Shown: piece after piece, positions 32,334 through 42,340 of the stretch | Layout of the letters: each line of letters begins with the position of its first letter | Position numbering within the stretch: the stretch's first letter is position 1 | Position numbers and translations under genes: made by a program | Assembly: GCF_014334735.1 (NCBI RefSeq) | Contig: NZ_CP060587.1 | Location: 2,976,001-3,040,000, forward strand | DNA: 64,000 nucleotides | Direction: 5' to 3' | Origin: Aeromicrobium senzhongii | GTDB lineage: Bacteria > Actinomycetota > Actinomycetes > Propionibacteriales > Nocardioidaceae | The notes under the pieces: generated by a model | Seen by the model: only the letters and a program-made list of their open reading frames with translations | What the model was told of the DNA's origin: nothing | The model's database searches: none

Positions 32334-33638
32334 TCAGACCACCTGGGCGTCAGTCCGATCCGCGTCGGCGGGCGTCTCTCCGAGAACGCTCCGATCGTGA
32401 ACAACGCCGCTCGAGTACCTGAGAAGTGCTGCAACCAGAATCAGGGTCAGGGGCGTGGTGGTCCACATCCGATGAGTATCGACCGTGATCATGTGCGCCA
32501 ACTCCGAAACCACGATCGCAACGGCCAAGCGCCGAACGCTGGGCGCGGCGCGGAAACCTTCGGCGACCAAGACCAGCCAGAAGGCTGTCAGCATGACCCC
32601 AAAAACGACTCCCAGCTCGACGAACAGCGTCAGCAGCGAGTTGTCGCCGACGCGCCCGGTGACAGCGATCGTCTGTCCATACCCAATACCGACGATCGGA
32701 TTGACGGGGATCCACCCGACGAGCATCTCCCATGCCTGGAACCTCGGCGTCGCGTAGAAGAGTGATTCCCCCGACAAGTTGAAAACGTCGAGTCGCCGAA
32801 GCGTAAACATCATCCGGGGATCCACCGACGAACTCACGAACAGGATATACACGGCGAAAATCGCAAGGAGTGCGCAGAAGGCAGCCACCAACTTCTTTGC
32901 GACGGAAGACATTGCCAATAGCACAGCCAGAGCGACGAGGACGTGCAACAACGCGGCCCTTGAGGAACTCAAGAACGTGGCGTACACGGCCATCGCGACG
33001 ATCACGGACATGAGGACATGCCGTCCGAACATCATCATGTAGCCGAGGGCAGCAATGGCTAGGATCGCCGACAGGTGCCCGAAGTCGCCCGTGTTTCCTA
33101 GGAGCCCCCCCGCGCGGAGACTAGAGCCGAGGCCGCCGCCATACCAGTTGACCTGCTGGGAATCCCTCACTTGGATCCCAGCGTGGTAGAGCCCAATGCC
33201 AGCAAGACAGGCGATCGTGCTGCTCGCTACCACCGTCGCGAAGATGCGTTTAAGTGCAATCCTGTCGATGGCAGGAGCGCCCATCACTACGAGGAACGGC
33301 AAGTAGATAGCCCACATGCGCCCAACGAATACGACGTCGCTTGGCGCGTCGGCGATCAGGTGAACGACCGAGCCAATCAAGGAGACAACGAAGCAACCGA
33401 GCAGCAGGAGGCTTGGCAGACGTGGAGCACCACCAAGCCCACGGAGCACGCTGAATACGCCCAAGGCCAGAAGGAGATCGACCGACCCGAAGGATTGGGT
33501 TCCGGCAGGAATGATGAGCAGCGGGCACAGAGCCGCATAGAGGACCGCGATGGTTGCGGCAGACGGGAGAATGCCGGGTCGAGGGCGGTCAACGTCGCGC
33601 CGTGATGTGGGATGAGGTTCGATCACTGATCGCTTCAT
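32334..33638 (-). CDS. O-antigen ligase/polymerase (Wzy-like) membrane protein
   Basis: Polytopic protein of 434 residues with about ten to twelve membrane segments, belonging by pattern to the O-antigen ligase/polymerase (WaaL/Wzy) superfamily. A large extracytoplasmic loop (about 270-320, with FYATPRFQAWEMLVGWIPVN then PIVGIGYGQT) is characteristic. It would polymerise or ligate lipid-linked repeat units outside the membrane. The ATG overlaps the flippase stop (ATGA), so the two are coupled; the operon is four genes, GT-GT-flippase-polymerase. Composition is lower in GC than the flanks. Confidence 0.85.
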   Translation of the reverse strand: MKRSVIEPHPTSRRDVDRPRPGILPSAATIAVLYAALCPLLIIPAGTQSFGSVDLLLALGVFSVLRGLGGAPRLPSLLLLGCFVVSLIGSVVHLIADAPSDVVFVGRMWAIYLPFLVVMGAPAIDRIALKRIFATVVASSTIACLAGIGLYHAGIQVRDSQQVNWYGGGLGSSLRAGGLLGNTGDFGHLSAILAIAALGYMMMFGRHVLMSVIVAMAVYATFLSSSRAALLHVLVALAVLLAMSSVAKKLVAAFCALLAIFAVYILFVSSSVDPRMMFTLRRLDVFNLSGESLFYATPRFQAWEMLVGWIPVNPIVGIGYGQTIAVTGRVGDNSLLTLFVELGVVFGVMLTAFWLVLVAEGFRAAPSVRRLAVAIVVSELAHMITVDTHRMWTTTPLTLILVAALLRYSSGVVHDRSVLGETPADADRTDAQVV

Positions 33639-34837
33639 GCCATCCGCCTCACGTGCCGCGCGTACGCAATGGAGAGCACCAAGGCGACCATTCCTTCAGC
33701 AACCAGGTAACTGAATGCGGCTCCGGCATCCTCCGACGTGCGGGCGACCGAGAGAATCATCGCAATCCCGGCAATCGCACCAACCAGCGTGGCGAGCAGA
33801 ATTTGGCGAGTAAGACGAGCAGGAACCATGAGGTGTTTGATCACTACAGAGGAGACGGAAACGGCGAGGAACGCCAACCCGAAGAAGATCGACACAACGT
33901 ATGTGCTGGCAAAGTCCTCCCCGAAGAGCAGGCTCGTGACTGACGGACCAAGCAGGGCGAATCCAAGGAATCCCGTGATTCCGAGCGCGATGTGTGCCAC
34001 CACGGAACTCCTGCGGCGACGAACACCTCTGGGACCATCATGCTCGAGAACCCATGCTTGAAGCGCGTTGCTTAGAGTCGAGACGGCCTGATTCGCAAAC
34101 CGGAAGAGTCGATCACAGGATGCTAGACCAACCGAAAGCGCTCCGGGTGCGGCGAGACCAACGAAGAACAAGAAGCCGGCCGAGTAAGACGACGAGACAA
34201 TCGTGCTCGCGGCGACTGATCCGTTCGCCGCGAACCTGGCGCGGACATCACCACGCGGTACCGCCGGCCGTGTGTGTCCGCGAAAGGTCTTCACCGAGAA
34301 TCCGAGAACGCCTAGCAGCGTCGCACCGAGAAGTAACGCGGGATACCACATCAACTGATGGGTGGCGAGGATCGCGAAGGCGGCTAACACGATAGAGACG
34401 AGCCGCGGCGCGGCAGACCAGAAGAGCAGTATCGAAGGACGGCCCACGCCCACCGCGAACCACGCAGGAGTCAGACCAACGGCGCTCAAGGACAACGCCA
34501 CTGCGTAGCCGAGCACGAAGTCCTGTCCTCCGAGAACGAGAAGCAAGGCAGCCGCCTGAAGCACCGCACACCCGATCCACAGGAGGAAGGAACTCGCCAA
34601 GAATTCCCACCAAAGCGCTCGCTGACGTTCTCCGTTGGAACCCGAGAGTTGAACCGGCCCGCTCAAATTCCATCCGTAGGTGACAACCGTCCCGGCAAAA
34701 GCACCCGCTGACTGACCCAAAGCGATCGCGGTCCACTCTCCGGCGTCAGCGCGGAGGGCGATGATCGGCAACAGAAAAAACGGGGCTGCAAGCGCTAGGA
34801 AAGGCACCAATCCAAAACCTGCGACCTTGCGCAGCAC
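33635..34837 (-). CDS. Polysaccharide flippase (Wzx/MATE-like)
   Basis: Membrane protein of 400 residues with about twelve membrane segments, resembling the polysaccharide biosynthesis/oligosaccharide flippase group of the MOP superfamily. Recognisable parts are FGLVPFLALAAPFFLLP at the N-terminus and FLGFALLGPSVTSLLFGEDF in the middle, the latter typical of Wzx proteins. It would flip the lipid-linked repeat unit to the outside for the Wzy-like neighbour. It starts with GTG sharing one base with the upstream stop (TAGTG). Confidence 0.82.
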   Translation of the reverse strand: MLRKVAGFGLVPFLALAAPFFLLPIIALRADAGEWTAIALGQSAGAFAGTVVTYGWNLSGPVQLSGSNGERQRALWWEFLASSFLLWIGCAVLQAAALLLVLGGQDFVLGYAVALSLSAVGLTPAWFAVGVGRPSILLFWSAAPRLVSIVLAAFAILATHQLMWYPALLLGATLLGVLGFSVKTFRGHTRPAVPRGDVRARFAANGSVAASTIVSSSYSAGFLFFVGLAAPGALSVGLASCDRLFRFANQAVSTLSNALQAWVLEHDGPRGVRRRRSSVVAHIALGITGFLGFALLGPSVTSLLFGEDFASTYVVSIFFGLAFLAVSVSSVVIKHLMVPARLTRQILLATLVGAIAGIAMILSVARTSEDAGAAFSYLVAEGMVALVLSIAYARHVRRMA

Positions 34838-35898
34838 TAGGTCGCGCTCCGCATAACGTCCTCGTACGTGTCGACGAACGCGCCGACATTCGCCTCCACG
34901 GTGAACTGCTTCAGGGCTCTGTCTCTGGCAGCCTTCCCTAAAGTTGCACGCGTCGACTGCCCCGAGAGCCCGCGCAGTTGAGCGACCAAGGAGTCCTGAT
35001 CATTCGGTTGGAATACTCGTCCGCATCCCCCGAGCGCCCAGGTCTGCGCGGGGAGGTCACTCACCACGATGGCGCGCCCGAACATCATCGCGTCGATGAG
35101 TTTCGCCGGCAGTTGACCCTGCGAGAAGGCCGTGCGTTCGCTGGGGATCACGACCATGTCTGCTTCTGAAACCAACTGCATACCCTCCTCGAACGAGGTG
35201 AGACCAGTCCACGTCTCCCAGGGCTTTGCGTCGGACGGCGCCTCCGCCGTGACGGACAAGCGATAGCCAACGTCTTGAAGAGCCTCCACAGCACCACGGA
35301 GGAGCCCTACCCCTTTGTGCCCGCGAACCGTTCCAACAAACGCGATGGCCGGAGGGCCGAGACTCTGCGGCGATCCCACCCCACGATCGGCTCGAACGTG
35401 CGGGATGAGAGTTCCTCCGTAGCGCGACTGAAGTTCCGGGTTACTAACGATTGTCGGTAGCTCAACCGCCTTCTTGCGCATCCCTCGGAAGTGGGCGCTG
35501 GCCCTTGGCCGCAGGATCTCCTTACCTAGCCGCTTCAACTTGTCATCCACAGACAACCCCGCTTCGATGTCCGGGTCGTCAATGTCCAGAATGACCGGGA
35601 CTGAAGATCTCTCTGCCCACTGCGTCGCTAGACGCCCAGACGATGGCAAGGGTTTCACACAAACGATGACGCGAGGGGTCCAACGCGCCCAGGGATCGAC
35701 AGCGGAACTGTGCCCGACGCTGTGGACCCTTTCAGCAAAGGGCGTAGTCGCAAGTGGGCCCCAGATTGCGTCACCCTTGGCGCCCACCACAACCGACGTC
35801 AGACCGGCGGCTTCGGCGAGTTGCCATAGGCAGTAAACCCGCCCGAGGGAGTTCGATGAGATGTCATCGGAGATGAAGGCAATGTCGATCGGAGTCAT
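34837..35898 (-). CDS. Glycosyltransferase (GT-B fold, divergent)
   Basis: Protein of 353 residues with a GT-B-like layout: an N-terminal half starting IDIAFISDDISSNSLGRVYC and a C-terminal donor half with AIAFVGTVRGHKGVGLLRGA and ERTAFSQGQLPAKLIDAMMF. The E-x7-E motif is replaced by a PAKLIDAM type, found in some glycosyltransferases of surface polysaccharide loci. The donor and acceptor are unknown. ATGA overlap with the preceding glycosyltransferase gene; same four-gene operon. Confidence 0.8.
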   Translation of the reverse strand: MTPIDIAFISDDISSNSLGRVYCLWQLAEAAGLTSVVVGAKGDAIWGPLATTPFAERVHSVGHSSAVDPWARWTPRVIVCVKPLPSSGRLATQWAERSSVPVILDIDDPDIEAGLSVDDKLKRLGKEILRPRASAHFRGMRKKAVELPTIVSNPELQSRYGGTLIPHVRADRGVGSPQSLGPPAIAFVGTVRGHKGVGLLRGAVEALQDVGYRLSVTAEAPSDAKPWETWTGLTSFEEGMQLVSEADMVVIPSERTAFSQGQLPAKLIDAMMFGRAIVVSDLPAQTWALGGCGRVFQPNDQDSLVAQLRGLSGQSTRATLGKAARDRALKQFTVEANVGAFVDTYEDVMRSAT

Positions 35899-37004
35899 TT
35901 ACCCTCCAACCAAGTCTCGACAGCTGTGGCAAATGACGCACGAGAGAAAGCGAGTGTTCGTGACGCCACAGCGGAGGAATCAAGTGACGCGTCCTGGAAC
36001 CACGACACGACTTGGCCGATTCCCTCGGCAGACGGCTGGATAACGATTCCGCCTCCTACCGCCTCCACGCTTTCCCGTGCGCCTCCGATCTCCGAAACCA
36101 CCACCGGGGTCCCGAGCGCCATCGCCTCGACAGGCATGATGCCGAAGTCCTCGATCGCCATGAACACGAAAAGTGAAGCTGCTTGATAGAGGGCGTAAAG
36201 CCCCGGGGTACTTACATATCCGAGAAACGTGACAGGAACCTTGCGCTTCTTGGCAATCTCACGAAGTCGGTCCTCGAATGGGCCGGACCCAGCGATGACC
36301 ACGGGGAGGCCAAGCTCCTCACCAACATCGATCACCGCATCGAGACGCTTGTACTCCACAAGTCTGGATGCGCCAAGTACGAAGCGCTCCGGAAGCGCTT
36401 CCAACTTCCTTCGTTCAGCTTCGTCTGTAATTTCCGCCCGCCAGTCACCTACGCCTTGAATACCCTCGACGTCGACCGGCGGATAGATGACGCGGGCATC
36501 AACGCCCCAAGCGTCCTGCATCCGTTGCCGTACGAATTGGCTGTTCGCCGCGAAGGACACGTTCTCTGACGTATGGCCCCGATCCCAGTTCTTGAACACC
36601 GCTCGGCCCGCGCGTGCGGGCAATGACTGGCCACGCTCGTCGAACTCCGGCGCCCAGACATATCGAGGAGGGGTGTGTACATACGCGAACGAAGGAATAC
36701 CGGCGTCCGCTGCCCGCGATGCAAGGTAATGCGAGGAGGCGTGGGAACTAACCACGACGCGCTCCACCCCGGTGAGATCGATCCGCTTCCATGCGCTCGC
36801 GAGGAAGGGGTAGGCCATTGCCTTCGAGCGCCGTAGAGGAGATCGCGAAAGCCATGTCTGTTCGATGTCTGGTCCGAACCTATGGGGCGCGTCGTTCCAC
36901 AGACACACTCGCCGAGACCCCGGCAACGTGCTCGACAGACTTTCGAAGACGTTCTCCGAGCCACCGATCGGCGCAAGCCACTCATGCGCGAGCAGAGTGG
37001 TCAT
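35895..37004 (-). CDS. Glycosyltransferase family 4 protein
   Basis: GT4 enzyme of 369 residues, similar in layout to WbaZ-type mannosyltransferases. The N-terminus has HEWLAPIGGSENVFESL, and the acceptor side has FAYVHTPPRYVWAPEFD. The donor side has VLGASRLVEYKRLDAVIDV and an intact E-x7-E motif in IEDFGIMPVEAMALGTPVVV. It is the first gene of the leftward glycosyltransferase-glycosyltransferase-flippase-polymerase operon, about 250 bases from the divergent acyltransferase gene. Confidence 0.88.
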   Translation of the reverse strand: MTTLLAHEWLAPIGGSENVFESLSSTLPGSRRVCLWNDAPHRFGPDIEQTWLSRSPLRRSKAMAYPFLASAWKRIDLTGVERVVVSSHASSHYLASRAADAGIPSFAYVHTPPRYVWAPEFDERGQSLPARAGRAVFKNWDRGHTSENVSFAANSQFVRQRMQDAWGVDARVIYPPVDVEGIQGVGDWRAEITDEAERRKLEALPERFVLGASRLVEYKRLDAVIDVGEELGLPVVIAGSGPFEDRLREIAKKRKVPVTFLGYVSTPGLYALYQAASLFVFMAIEDFGIMPVEAMALGTPVVVSEIGGARESVEAVGGGIVIQPSAEGIGQVVSWFQDASLDSSAVASRTLAFSRASFATAVETWLEGK

Positions 37005-37254
37005 CTAGCTCCCTCCCCGTACGTACGAACCGTGGGGCTCATGCTATCTGCGGGAGTGTCTCGCAGTGACCGCCGCATCTCCCACTCCGGGAATACGATC
37101 GCTGCGCCTGTGCTCACCGCGCTCACCACTCGGCGTGCGACGCGGAGAAACGAGGTTGGTACATCTCGATCAATGGCTCGACGTGCCTTGTTCCCACGTA
37201 CCTGCGGCATCCCGATGACATCGTTGAAACAACGTTCACCTACGGTTCCTCATC

Positions 37255-38409
37255 GTGAGCATTGGGGAGGCATTCGAAAGCCGACGGAACTCGCTAAACC
37301 TGATCCGCCTCGCGCTGGCATGTGTCGTGATCCTGTCGCATTCTTTCCCCCTTGGAGCATTCGGTGACGAACCAGTCGTCGGAAATGTCACGTTCGGAAC
37401 CATGGCGGTTGCGGTGTTCTTCGCCATCAGCGGGTATCTCATCACCGGCAGCCGCGAGTCGGCAGCCTCCGGCTGGCGTTTCATGTGGCACCGGGTTCTT
37501 CGCATCCTCCCCGGCTACTACATCTGTCTCCTGGTCATCGCCGTCATCGCGGCTCCGCTGGCATGGGGACACCTGCGAGGAGGCCTCGCTGGTTATCCAG
37601 TTGCCGACTCCGTCCGCTACGTTGTCGGCAACCTTGCACTGAAGACAAGCTTCGTGCCGACTATCCCCGGCACCCAAGAAGGCATCGACAGTTCGGTTCA
37701 ATACTGGAACGGTGCGGCGTGGAGCCTTTTTTTCGAGTTTCTCTGTTACATCGGGGTTGCGATACTCGCCGCATTCGGCTTGCTGCGCACATGGGTTATC
37801 GCCGCGACACTGGCCCTCACCAGCGGCATGCTTTTAGCTTGGGAACTCGCACCCGGCCCCATGGTCGATCTCCTGTTCCACTCCCATGACACCTACCGTC
37901 TCTTCACAACTGGAACGGTATTCATGGCAGGTGCGCTCCTTTACCTACTCCGCGACCGGATCCCCGACAGCCCAGTTGTGGCGGCCGGCTGTGGTGCAGT
38001 TGTGGTCGGCGGAGTTGTGCTGCTCGACCGACCCGAGTGGTTCGTCGCAGGGCCGGTCGCCTACGCGGTCATCTGGCTTGCAATCCATCTACCCTTCTCC
38101 GGGGTACTCAGCCGGACCGATGTTTCCTATGGCACGTACATATACGGATACCCAATCGCCACCTTGCTCACGATTTATGGCGTAAACGAGTGGGGCATCC
38201 TCGCTTACAACCTCGTGACATTCGCTATCGTGGTGCCGCTTGCCCTCGCGAGCTGGTTCGGGATTGAGCGGCGAGCTATGCGACTAAAGAACGCAGTCCC
38301 GTCTCAGAAGGTTGGTCCCCGCCAGAAGCGGGCGAACCGCGCTGACACGGCGCACGGGACATTGCGTGAGCAGCCGAGGAACGACCGCCGCAAACGCCTA
38401 GGGCCATAA
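37255..38409 (+). CDS. Acyltransferase 3 family membrane protein
   Basis: Second membrane acyltransferase of the locus, 384 residues with about ten membrane segments and a basic, hydrophilic tail of about 45 residues. [20 protein letters not shown] carries the conserved Arg and His; [14 protein letters not shown] and [20 protein letters not shown] match the OafA/YrhL group. It probably O-acetylates a sugar of the surface polymer. GTG start eight bases after TACGGT. The first acyltransferase (28.7 kb) is only distantly similar, so they may modify different positions. Confidence 0.88.
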   Translation: MSIGEAFESRRNSLNLIRLALACVVILSHSFPLGAFGDEPVVGNVTFGTMAVAVFFAISGYLITGSRESAASGWRFMWHRVLRILPGYYICLLVIAVIAAPLAWGHLRGGLAGYPVADSVRYVVGNLALKTSFVPTIPGTQEGIDSSVQYWNGAAWSLFFEFLCYIGVAILAAFGLLRTWVIAATLALTSGMLLAWELAPGPMVDLLFHSHDTYRLFTTGTVFMAGALLYLLRDRIPDSPVVAAGCGAVVVGGVVLLDRPEWFVAGPVAYAVIWLAIHLPFSGVLSRTDVSYGTYIYGYPIATLLTIYGVNEWGILAYNLVTFAIVVPLALASWFGIERRAMRLKNAVPSQKVGPRQKRANRADTAHGTLREQPRNDRRKRLGP

Positions 38410-38494
38410 CCATCGGCAGCGCTCGTCGTGAACTCCATCCAGCACTGTCGCCCGCCCGCTCGAAGCGTCCGCACCGACTGAGGTCTGCGTCACC

Positions 38495-38500
38495 TACGCT
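38495..38500 (+). promoter_or_regulatory. -10 element of a leaderless ugd promoter
   Basis: TACGCT ends seven bases before the ATG of the UDP-glucose dehydrogenase gene, and no Shine-Dalgarno sequence is present in TACCCCC. Confidence 0.5.
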
Positions 38501-38507
38501 TACCCCC

Positions 38508-39674
38508 ATGAAGATCGCGGTCGCCGGTAGCGGGTACGTCGGACTCTCGAACGCCGTAGTGCTCGCTCAGAACCACGACGTCCATCTCGTCGACATCGAT
38601 CCGGCGAAGATCGAGCTCGTCAACGCCAAGCGGTCCCCCATCGAGGACGTGGAACTCGAGGAGTACCTCCGCACGCGGCCGCTGTCGCTTCACGCGACGC
38701 TCGACGCCGAGGCGGCGTACTCCGGAGCCGACTACATCATCGTGGCCACGCCCACCGATTACGACCCCGTCACCAACTACTTCAACACCGGCTCGGTGGA
38801 GACGGTCGTGAAGACGGCGCTGTCGATCAACCCCGACGCGCACATCGTCATCAAGTCCACGATCCCCGTCGGCTTCACCGCGGGCCTGCGTGCCCTGCAC
38901 CCCGACGCGTCGATCATGTTCTCGCCCGAGTTCCTGCGTGAGGGTCGCGCGCTCCATGACAACCTGCACCCTTCGCGGATCGTCGTGGGCGACCAGGGCG
39001 GACCCGGCAAGGTCTTCGCCGACCTCCTGGTCCAGGGCGCCGAGGCCGAGGACATCCCCGTCCTACTGACCGAGTCCACCGCCGCCGAGGCCATCAAGCT
39101 CTTCGCCAACACCTACCTCGCGATGCGTGTGGCTTACTTCAACGAACTCGACACCTACGCCTCGCACAAGGGCATCGACGCGGCGCAGATCATCGAGGGC
39201 GTCAGTCTCGACCCCCGCATCGGCAATCACTACAACAACCCCAGCTTCGGTTACGGCGGATACTGCCTGCCCAAGGACACCAAGCAGCTGCACGCGAACT
39301 ACCAGGACGTGCCGCAGAACCTCATCAGCGCGATCGTCGAGTCCAACACCACTCGCAAGGACTTCATCGCCGCCGACATCCTCGCGCGCAATCCGCAGGT
39401 CGTCGGCATCTACCGGTTGATCATGAAGGCCGGTTCGGACAACTTCCGCGAGTCGTCGGTGCAGGGCATCATGAAGCGCCTCAAGGCCAAGGGCATCGAG
39501 GTCATCGTCTACGAGCCCGCGTTCGCCGAGGACTCCTTCTTCAACTCCGAGATCGTGAACGATCTCGAGGTCTTCAAGAAGCGTGCCGACCTGATCGTGG
39601 CCAACCGGCGCACCGACGTCCTCGCGGACGTCAGCGAGAAGGTCTACACGCGCGACCTCTACGGGCGCGACTGA
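38508..39674 (+). CDS. ugd: UDP-glucose 6-dehydrogenase
   Basis: NAD-dependent UDP-glucose dehydrogenase of 388 residues, the short form also found in Klebsiella and streptococci. It has the N-terminal NAD motif [17 protein letters not shown] and the catalytic Cys in [15 protein letters not shown]. The central helix with Asn ([20 protein letters not shown]) is intact. It makes UDP-glucuronate, so the polymer of this locus may contain glucuronic acid or a derivative. It closes the polysaccharide locus; only three bases separate its stop from that of the convergent deaminase gene. Confidence 0.94.
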   Translation: MKIAVAGSGYVGLSNAVVLAQNHDVHLVDIDPAKIELVNAKRSPIEDVELEEYLRTRPLSLHATLDAEAAYSGADYIIVATPTDYDPVTNYFNTGSVETVVKTALSINPDAHIVIKSTIPVGFTAGLRALHPDASIMFSPEFLREGRALHDNLHPSRIVVGDQGGPGKVFADLLVQGAEAEDIPVLLTESTAAEAIKLFANTYLAMRVAYFNELDTYASHKGIDAAQIIEGVSLDPRIGNHYNNPSFGYGGYCLPKDTKQLHANYQDVPQNLISAIVESNTTRKDFIAADILARNPQVVGIYRLIMKAGSDNFRESSVQGIMKRLKAKGIEVIVYEPAFAEDSFFNSEIVNDLEVFKKRADLIVANRRTDVLADVSEKVYTRDLYGRD

Positions 39675-39677
39675 CCG

Positions 39678-40613
39678 TCAGCGGAACGCCGACGCCAGCG
39701 AGTTCGCCGCCAGCGTCTCCAGGTCCTCGGGCGTCAGTCCCAGCGCATCGCGCACGGCCGTGACGTTGTCGTCGAGGTAGCCGCCGAAGTACGCCGGGTC
39801 GTCGGAGTGGATGCTGACGTTCAGGCCCAGCTCGAGCATGCGCTTGAGCGGGTGCTCCTCCATCCGCGCGACGCCCTTGAGGCGCACGTTCGACAGCGGG
39901 CAGACGGTCAGCGGCACCTGGTCGCGCACGAGCCGCTCGACGAGGTCGGGATCCTCGAGGCAGCGGACACCGTGGTCGACGCGCTCGACCCCCAGCACGT
40001 CGAGCGCCTCACGGATGTAGTCGGCCGGGCCCTCCTCGCCGGCGTGCGCCACCCGGTGCAGCCCGTGCTCGGCGGCCAGGTCGAAGACCTCCTTGAACAA
40101 CCGCGGCGGGTAGTCGCGCTCGGCCGAGTCCAGGCCGATGCCGATGATCGGGGCACCCATCGCGATCAGCTCGGAGAGCACCTCGACCGCCTCGGCCGGC
40201 GGACGATCACGCAGGAAGCAGGCGATCAGGGCCGCCTCGACGCCCGTCTCGGACGGGGACCGCTTGATCGCCGCGCCCAGCCCTTCCATCACCGTCGACA
40301 GCTCGACGCCGCGCACCAGGTGCGCCTGCGGGTCGAAGAACAACTCGGCCCGCACCACGTTCGCCTGCGCCGCCCGGTGCAGGTACGCCAGCGCGAGGTC
40401 GGTGAAGTCCTGCGCCGTCACCAGCACCTGCATGTTCGCGTAGTACAGGTCCAGGAACGACTGCAGGTCATCGAACTCGTACCGTGCCCGCAGGTCGTCC
40501 AGATCCGCGTACGGCAGGTCGATGCCGTTGCGCTCGGCCAGCTCGTAGATCAGCTCAGGCTCGAGGGTGCCCTCGATGTGGACGTGGAGCTCGGCAGCAG
40601 GTGACAGGGTCAT
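39678..40613 (-). CDS. Adenosine/adenine deaminase family protein
   Basis: Zinc hydrolase of 311 residues of the adenosine deaminase superfamily. Zn ligands are HVH in ELHVHIEGTLEPEL, His in VAHAGEEG and Asp in SIHSDDPAYFGGYL; the catalytic Glu is in HAGEEG. The motifs ELHVHIEGTLEPEL and HSDDPAYFGGY are those of adenine (6-aminopurine) deaminases such as yeast Aah1 rather than classical adenosine deaminase, so adenine salvage is the more likely role. AGAGGAA precedes the ATG. Monocistronic by position. Confidence 0.88.
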   Translation of the reverse strand: MTLSPAAELHVHIEGTLEPELIYELAERNGIDLPYADLDDLRARYEFDDLQSFLDLYYANMQVLVTAQDFTDLALAYLHRAAQANVVRAELFFDPQAHLVRGVELSTVMEGLGAAIKRSPSETGVEAALIACFLRDRPPAEAVEVLSELIAMGAPIIGIGLDSAERDYPPRLFKEVFDLAAEHGLHRVAHAGEEGPADYIREALDVLGVERVDHGVRCLEDPDLVERLVRDQVPLTVCPLSNVRLKGVARMEEHPLKRMLELGLNVSIHSDDPAYFGGYLDDNVTAVRDALGLTPEDLETLAANSLASAFR

Positions 40614-40718
40614 CGATTCCTCTCGGCGCCATGGCGCGACACGAGCCCGCGACAGGATCGTCGTGGGCTCCCCGCAAGGCTACCGACCGGGTGGGCATCA
40701 CCCCCGACGTGCGGTGGC

Positions 40719-41279
40719 TCAGGCCAGGGCAGGCGTCCGCAGCCGTGCCAGCAACAGCAGCTGGATGTCCTCCGGATCGAGGCGCACGGTGTTGTGCGCC
40801 GGGCCGTGGCTCTCGGGCAGGTCGCCCAGCACCACGTTCATGCCGTCCGAGAGCAGGACCGCGCTGCCTTCGGCCAACGTGCAGGCGACCAGTCGGCCGG
40901 GGCCACGGGGGACGATCGCCGCGAGGTCGATGACCAGGCGCGCCATCACGCGCGGCGCGGTCACGAAGGTGAACCGGCGCCAGCCGTCCGGGTCGACGGA
41001 CTCGACCACGACGTCACCCTCGGAGCGGAAGTAGCAGTGCACGGACGGGCCGTCGATGAGTGTGACGTCGTCGATGCGGGTCTCATAAAGGCTCAGCGGG
41101 TCGACGTCACCGACGGCGGCGAGCACCTCGGCGACGTGCTTGCGTGACAGGCGACCGCTGGGCCCGGGCTGCACGAGCTCGCGATCGACGAACCGCCGAT
41201 CATGGACCGATCCGATCGCCGGGGCGCCGGTCGGCGCGACGACGAGTTCTGGGTTGGACGCTCTCCACCACGAAGCCAT
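40719..41279 (-). CDS. Protein of unknown function
   Basis: Soluble protein of 186 residues with no signal peptide or membrane segment that I can see and no family I recognise. It starts MASWWRASNPELVVAP and has an alternating beta pattern in the middle (LYETRIDDVTLIDGPSVHCY). Near the end it has PESHGPAHNTVRLDPEDIQL. GGAGG lies ten bases before the ATG at 41279. Codon use matches the neighbours, so it is probably a real gene. It follows the esterase-like gene in the same orientation across a 77-base gap containing an inverted repeat. Confidence 0.65.
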   Translation of the reverse strand: MASWWRASNPELVVAPTGAPAIGSVHDRRFVDRELVQPGPSGRLSRKHVAEVLAAVGDVDPLSLYETRIDDVTLIDGPSVHCYFRSEGDVVVESVDPDGWRRFTFVTAPRVMARLVIDLAAIVPRGPGRLVACTLAEGSAVLLSDGMNVVLGDLPESHGPAHNTVRLDPEDIQLLLLARLRTPALA

Positions 41280-41342
41280 TCGTGTTCCACCTCCATCGGC
41301 GCCCCCTGCGCCGTCATACATGAGACCACGCGGACCGTCTCC

Positions 41343-41361
41343 TGTGACGCGTTTTGTCACA
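41343..41361. repeat. Inverted repeat TGTGAC-N7-GTCACA
   Basis: A perfect six-base inverted repeat around seven bases, at the end of the esterase-like gene and upstream of the unknown gene at 40719-41279. It could be an operator or part of a terminator; the spacing does not fit a CRP site. Confidence 0.3.
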
Positions 41362-42340
41362 TTTGTCCCAGACGCCCCAGAAACTCGATGGAGGCGTCGA
41401 GCACCTCGCGCGATTGCGGGCGCGTCAGGTCGAACTGGAACTCATGACCCAGCCCGGGGAAGAAGTACGGCTCGTGCGTGACGTCCAGGTCCTTCAGCCG
41501 CTTCGCGAACGCACGGCCCTGCTCGGTCAGCGGGTCGTCGTCGCCACCGCTGAGCAGGGTGGGCGGGTAGGCGGCTGTGGCGTGGTCGACGATGGACGCC
41601 TGCTTCACTCGCGGATCGGTGAAGTCGTTCGTCCCGAGGTACGCCCAGCCGACCGTGCGCACGAACCAGCCGCCCGCCCCGCCGGCGTTCATCACCATCG
41701 GCGGGTCGTAGGGCCCGCAGTGCAGCAGCGTCCCCCGCAGTTGGGCGGGTTCGAGCGCGGACTCGATGCCGACCTCGCTCGCGTACTTCGGGTTCGTCAC
41801 CACCGCCGCGTACTGGGCCGCGATCTGGGATCCGGCCGAGTCGCCGGCCAGCACGATGCGATCGGGGTCGACCCCCAGCTCGTCCGCGTTCTCCTGCACG
41901 TACCGCAGCGCGTCACCCAACTGGCGCAACGGCACCGGATAGTGGTGGTCCGGCGCGAGCGAGTAGTTGATGCCGATGCCGACGTACCCGTGCTGGGCCA
42001 GCAGCCGCAGGTACGGCGCGGGCTGCGACTTGTCACCGCCGATCCAGGCGCCGCCGTGCACCCACACGATCGCCGGCAACGGCTTCGTCTGGTCCTCGGG
42101 CGACCACACGTCGAACGTCTCGTTCTTGCCCGTGCCGTAGGCGAGGTCGGTGCGACCGGTCACGCCGGTCGCCGACATGCCCTTGACCTCACCGGTGTCG
42201 GTCAGCGAGAACAGCCAGTTGATGACGAACACTCCGGGCCGCGGGCTGAACTGCGCCCACAGTCCGACGGAGAGCAGTGCCACCAACAACACCAGGAAGC
42301 CCCGAAGCACCCACCGACCCACCAGCCGCGCGATTCTCAC
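41357..42340 (-). CDS. Alpha/beta hydrolase (HSL/BD-FAE-like esterase)
   Basis: Protein of 327 residues with an N-terminal hydrophobic segment (WVLRGFLVLLVALLSVGLWA) that is a membrane anchor or uncleaved signal, then an alpha/beta-hydrolase domain. VWVHGGAW is the oxyanion-hole motif of hormone-sensitive-lipase-like esterases, GDSAGSQ holds the nucleophile Ser, GGDDDPL the Asp and GLGHEFQ the His. It probably works as an extracytoplasmic or membrane-bound esterase. The GTG start has TACGAT six bases upstream, a leaderless pattern. Substrate unknown. Confidence 0.85.
   Translation of the reverse strand: MRIARLVGRWVLRGFLVLLVALLSVGLWAQFSPRPGVFVINWLFSLTDTGEVKGMSATGVTGRTDLAYGTGKNETFDVWSPEDQTKPLPAIVWVHGGAWIGGDKSQPAPYLRLLAQHGYVGIGINYSLAPDHHYPVPLRQLGDALRYVQENADELGVDPDRIVLAGDSAGSQIAAQYAAVVTNPKYASEVGIESALEPAQLRGTLLHCGPYDPPMVMNAGGAGGWFVRTVGWAYLGTNDFTDPRVKQASIVDHATAAYPPTLLSGGDDDPLTEQGRAFAKRLKDLDVTHEPYFFPGLGHEFQFDLTRPQSREVLDASIEFLGRLGQM

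Noticed and set aside
28677..38409. Genomic island bounded by integrase, tRNA or insertion sequences
   Set aside because: Lower GC is visible, but no integrase, transposase, tRNA or flanking direct repeat was seen.
41343..41361. CRP site reading of TGTGAC-N7-GTCACA
   Set aside because: The spacer between TGTGA and TCACA is nine bases, not six, so it does not fit the CRP consensus; kept only as an unassigned inverted repeat.
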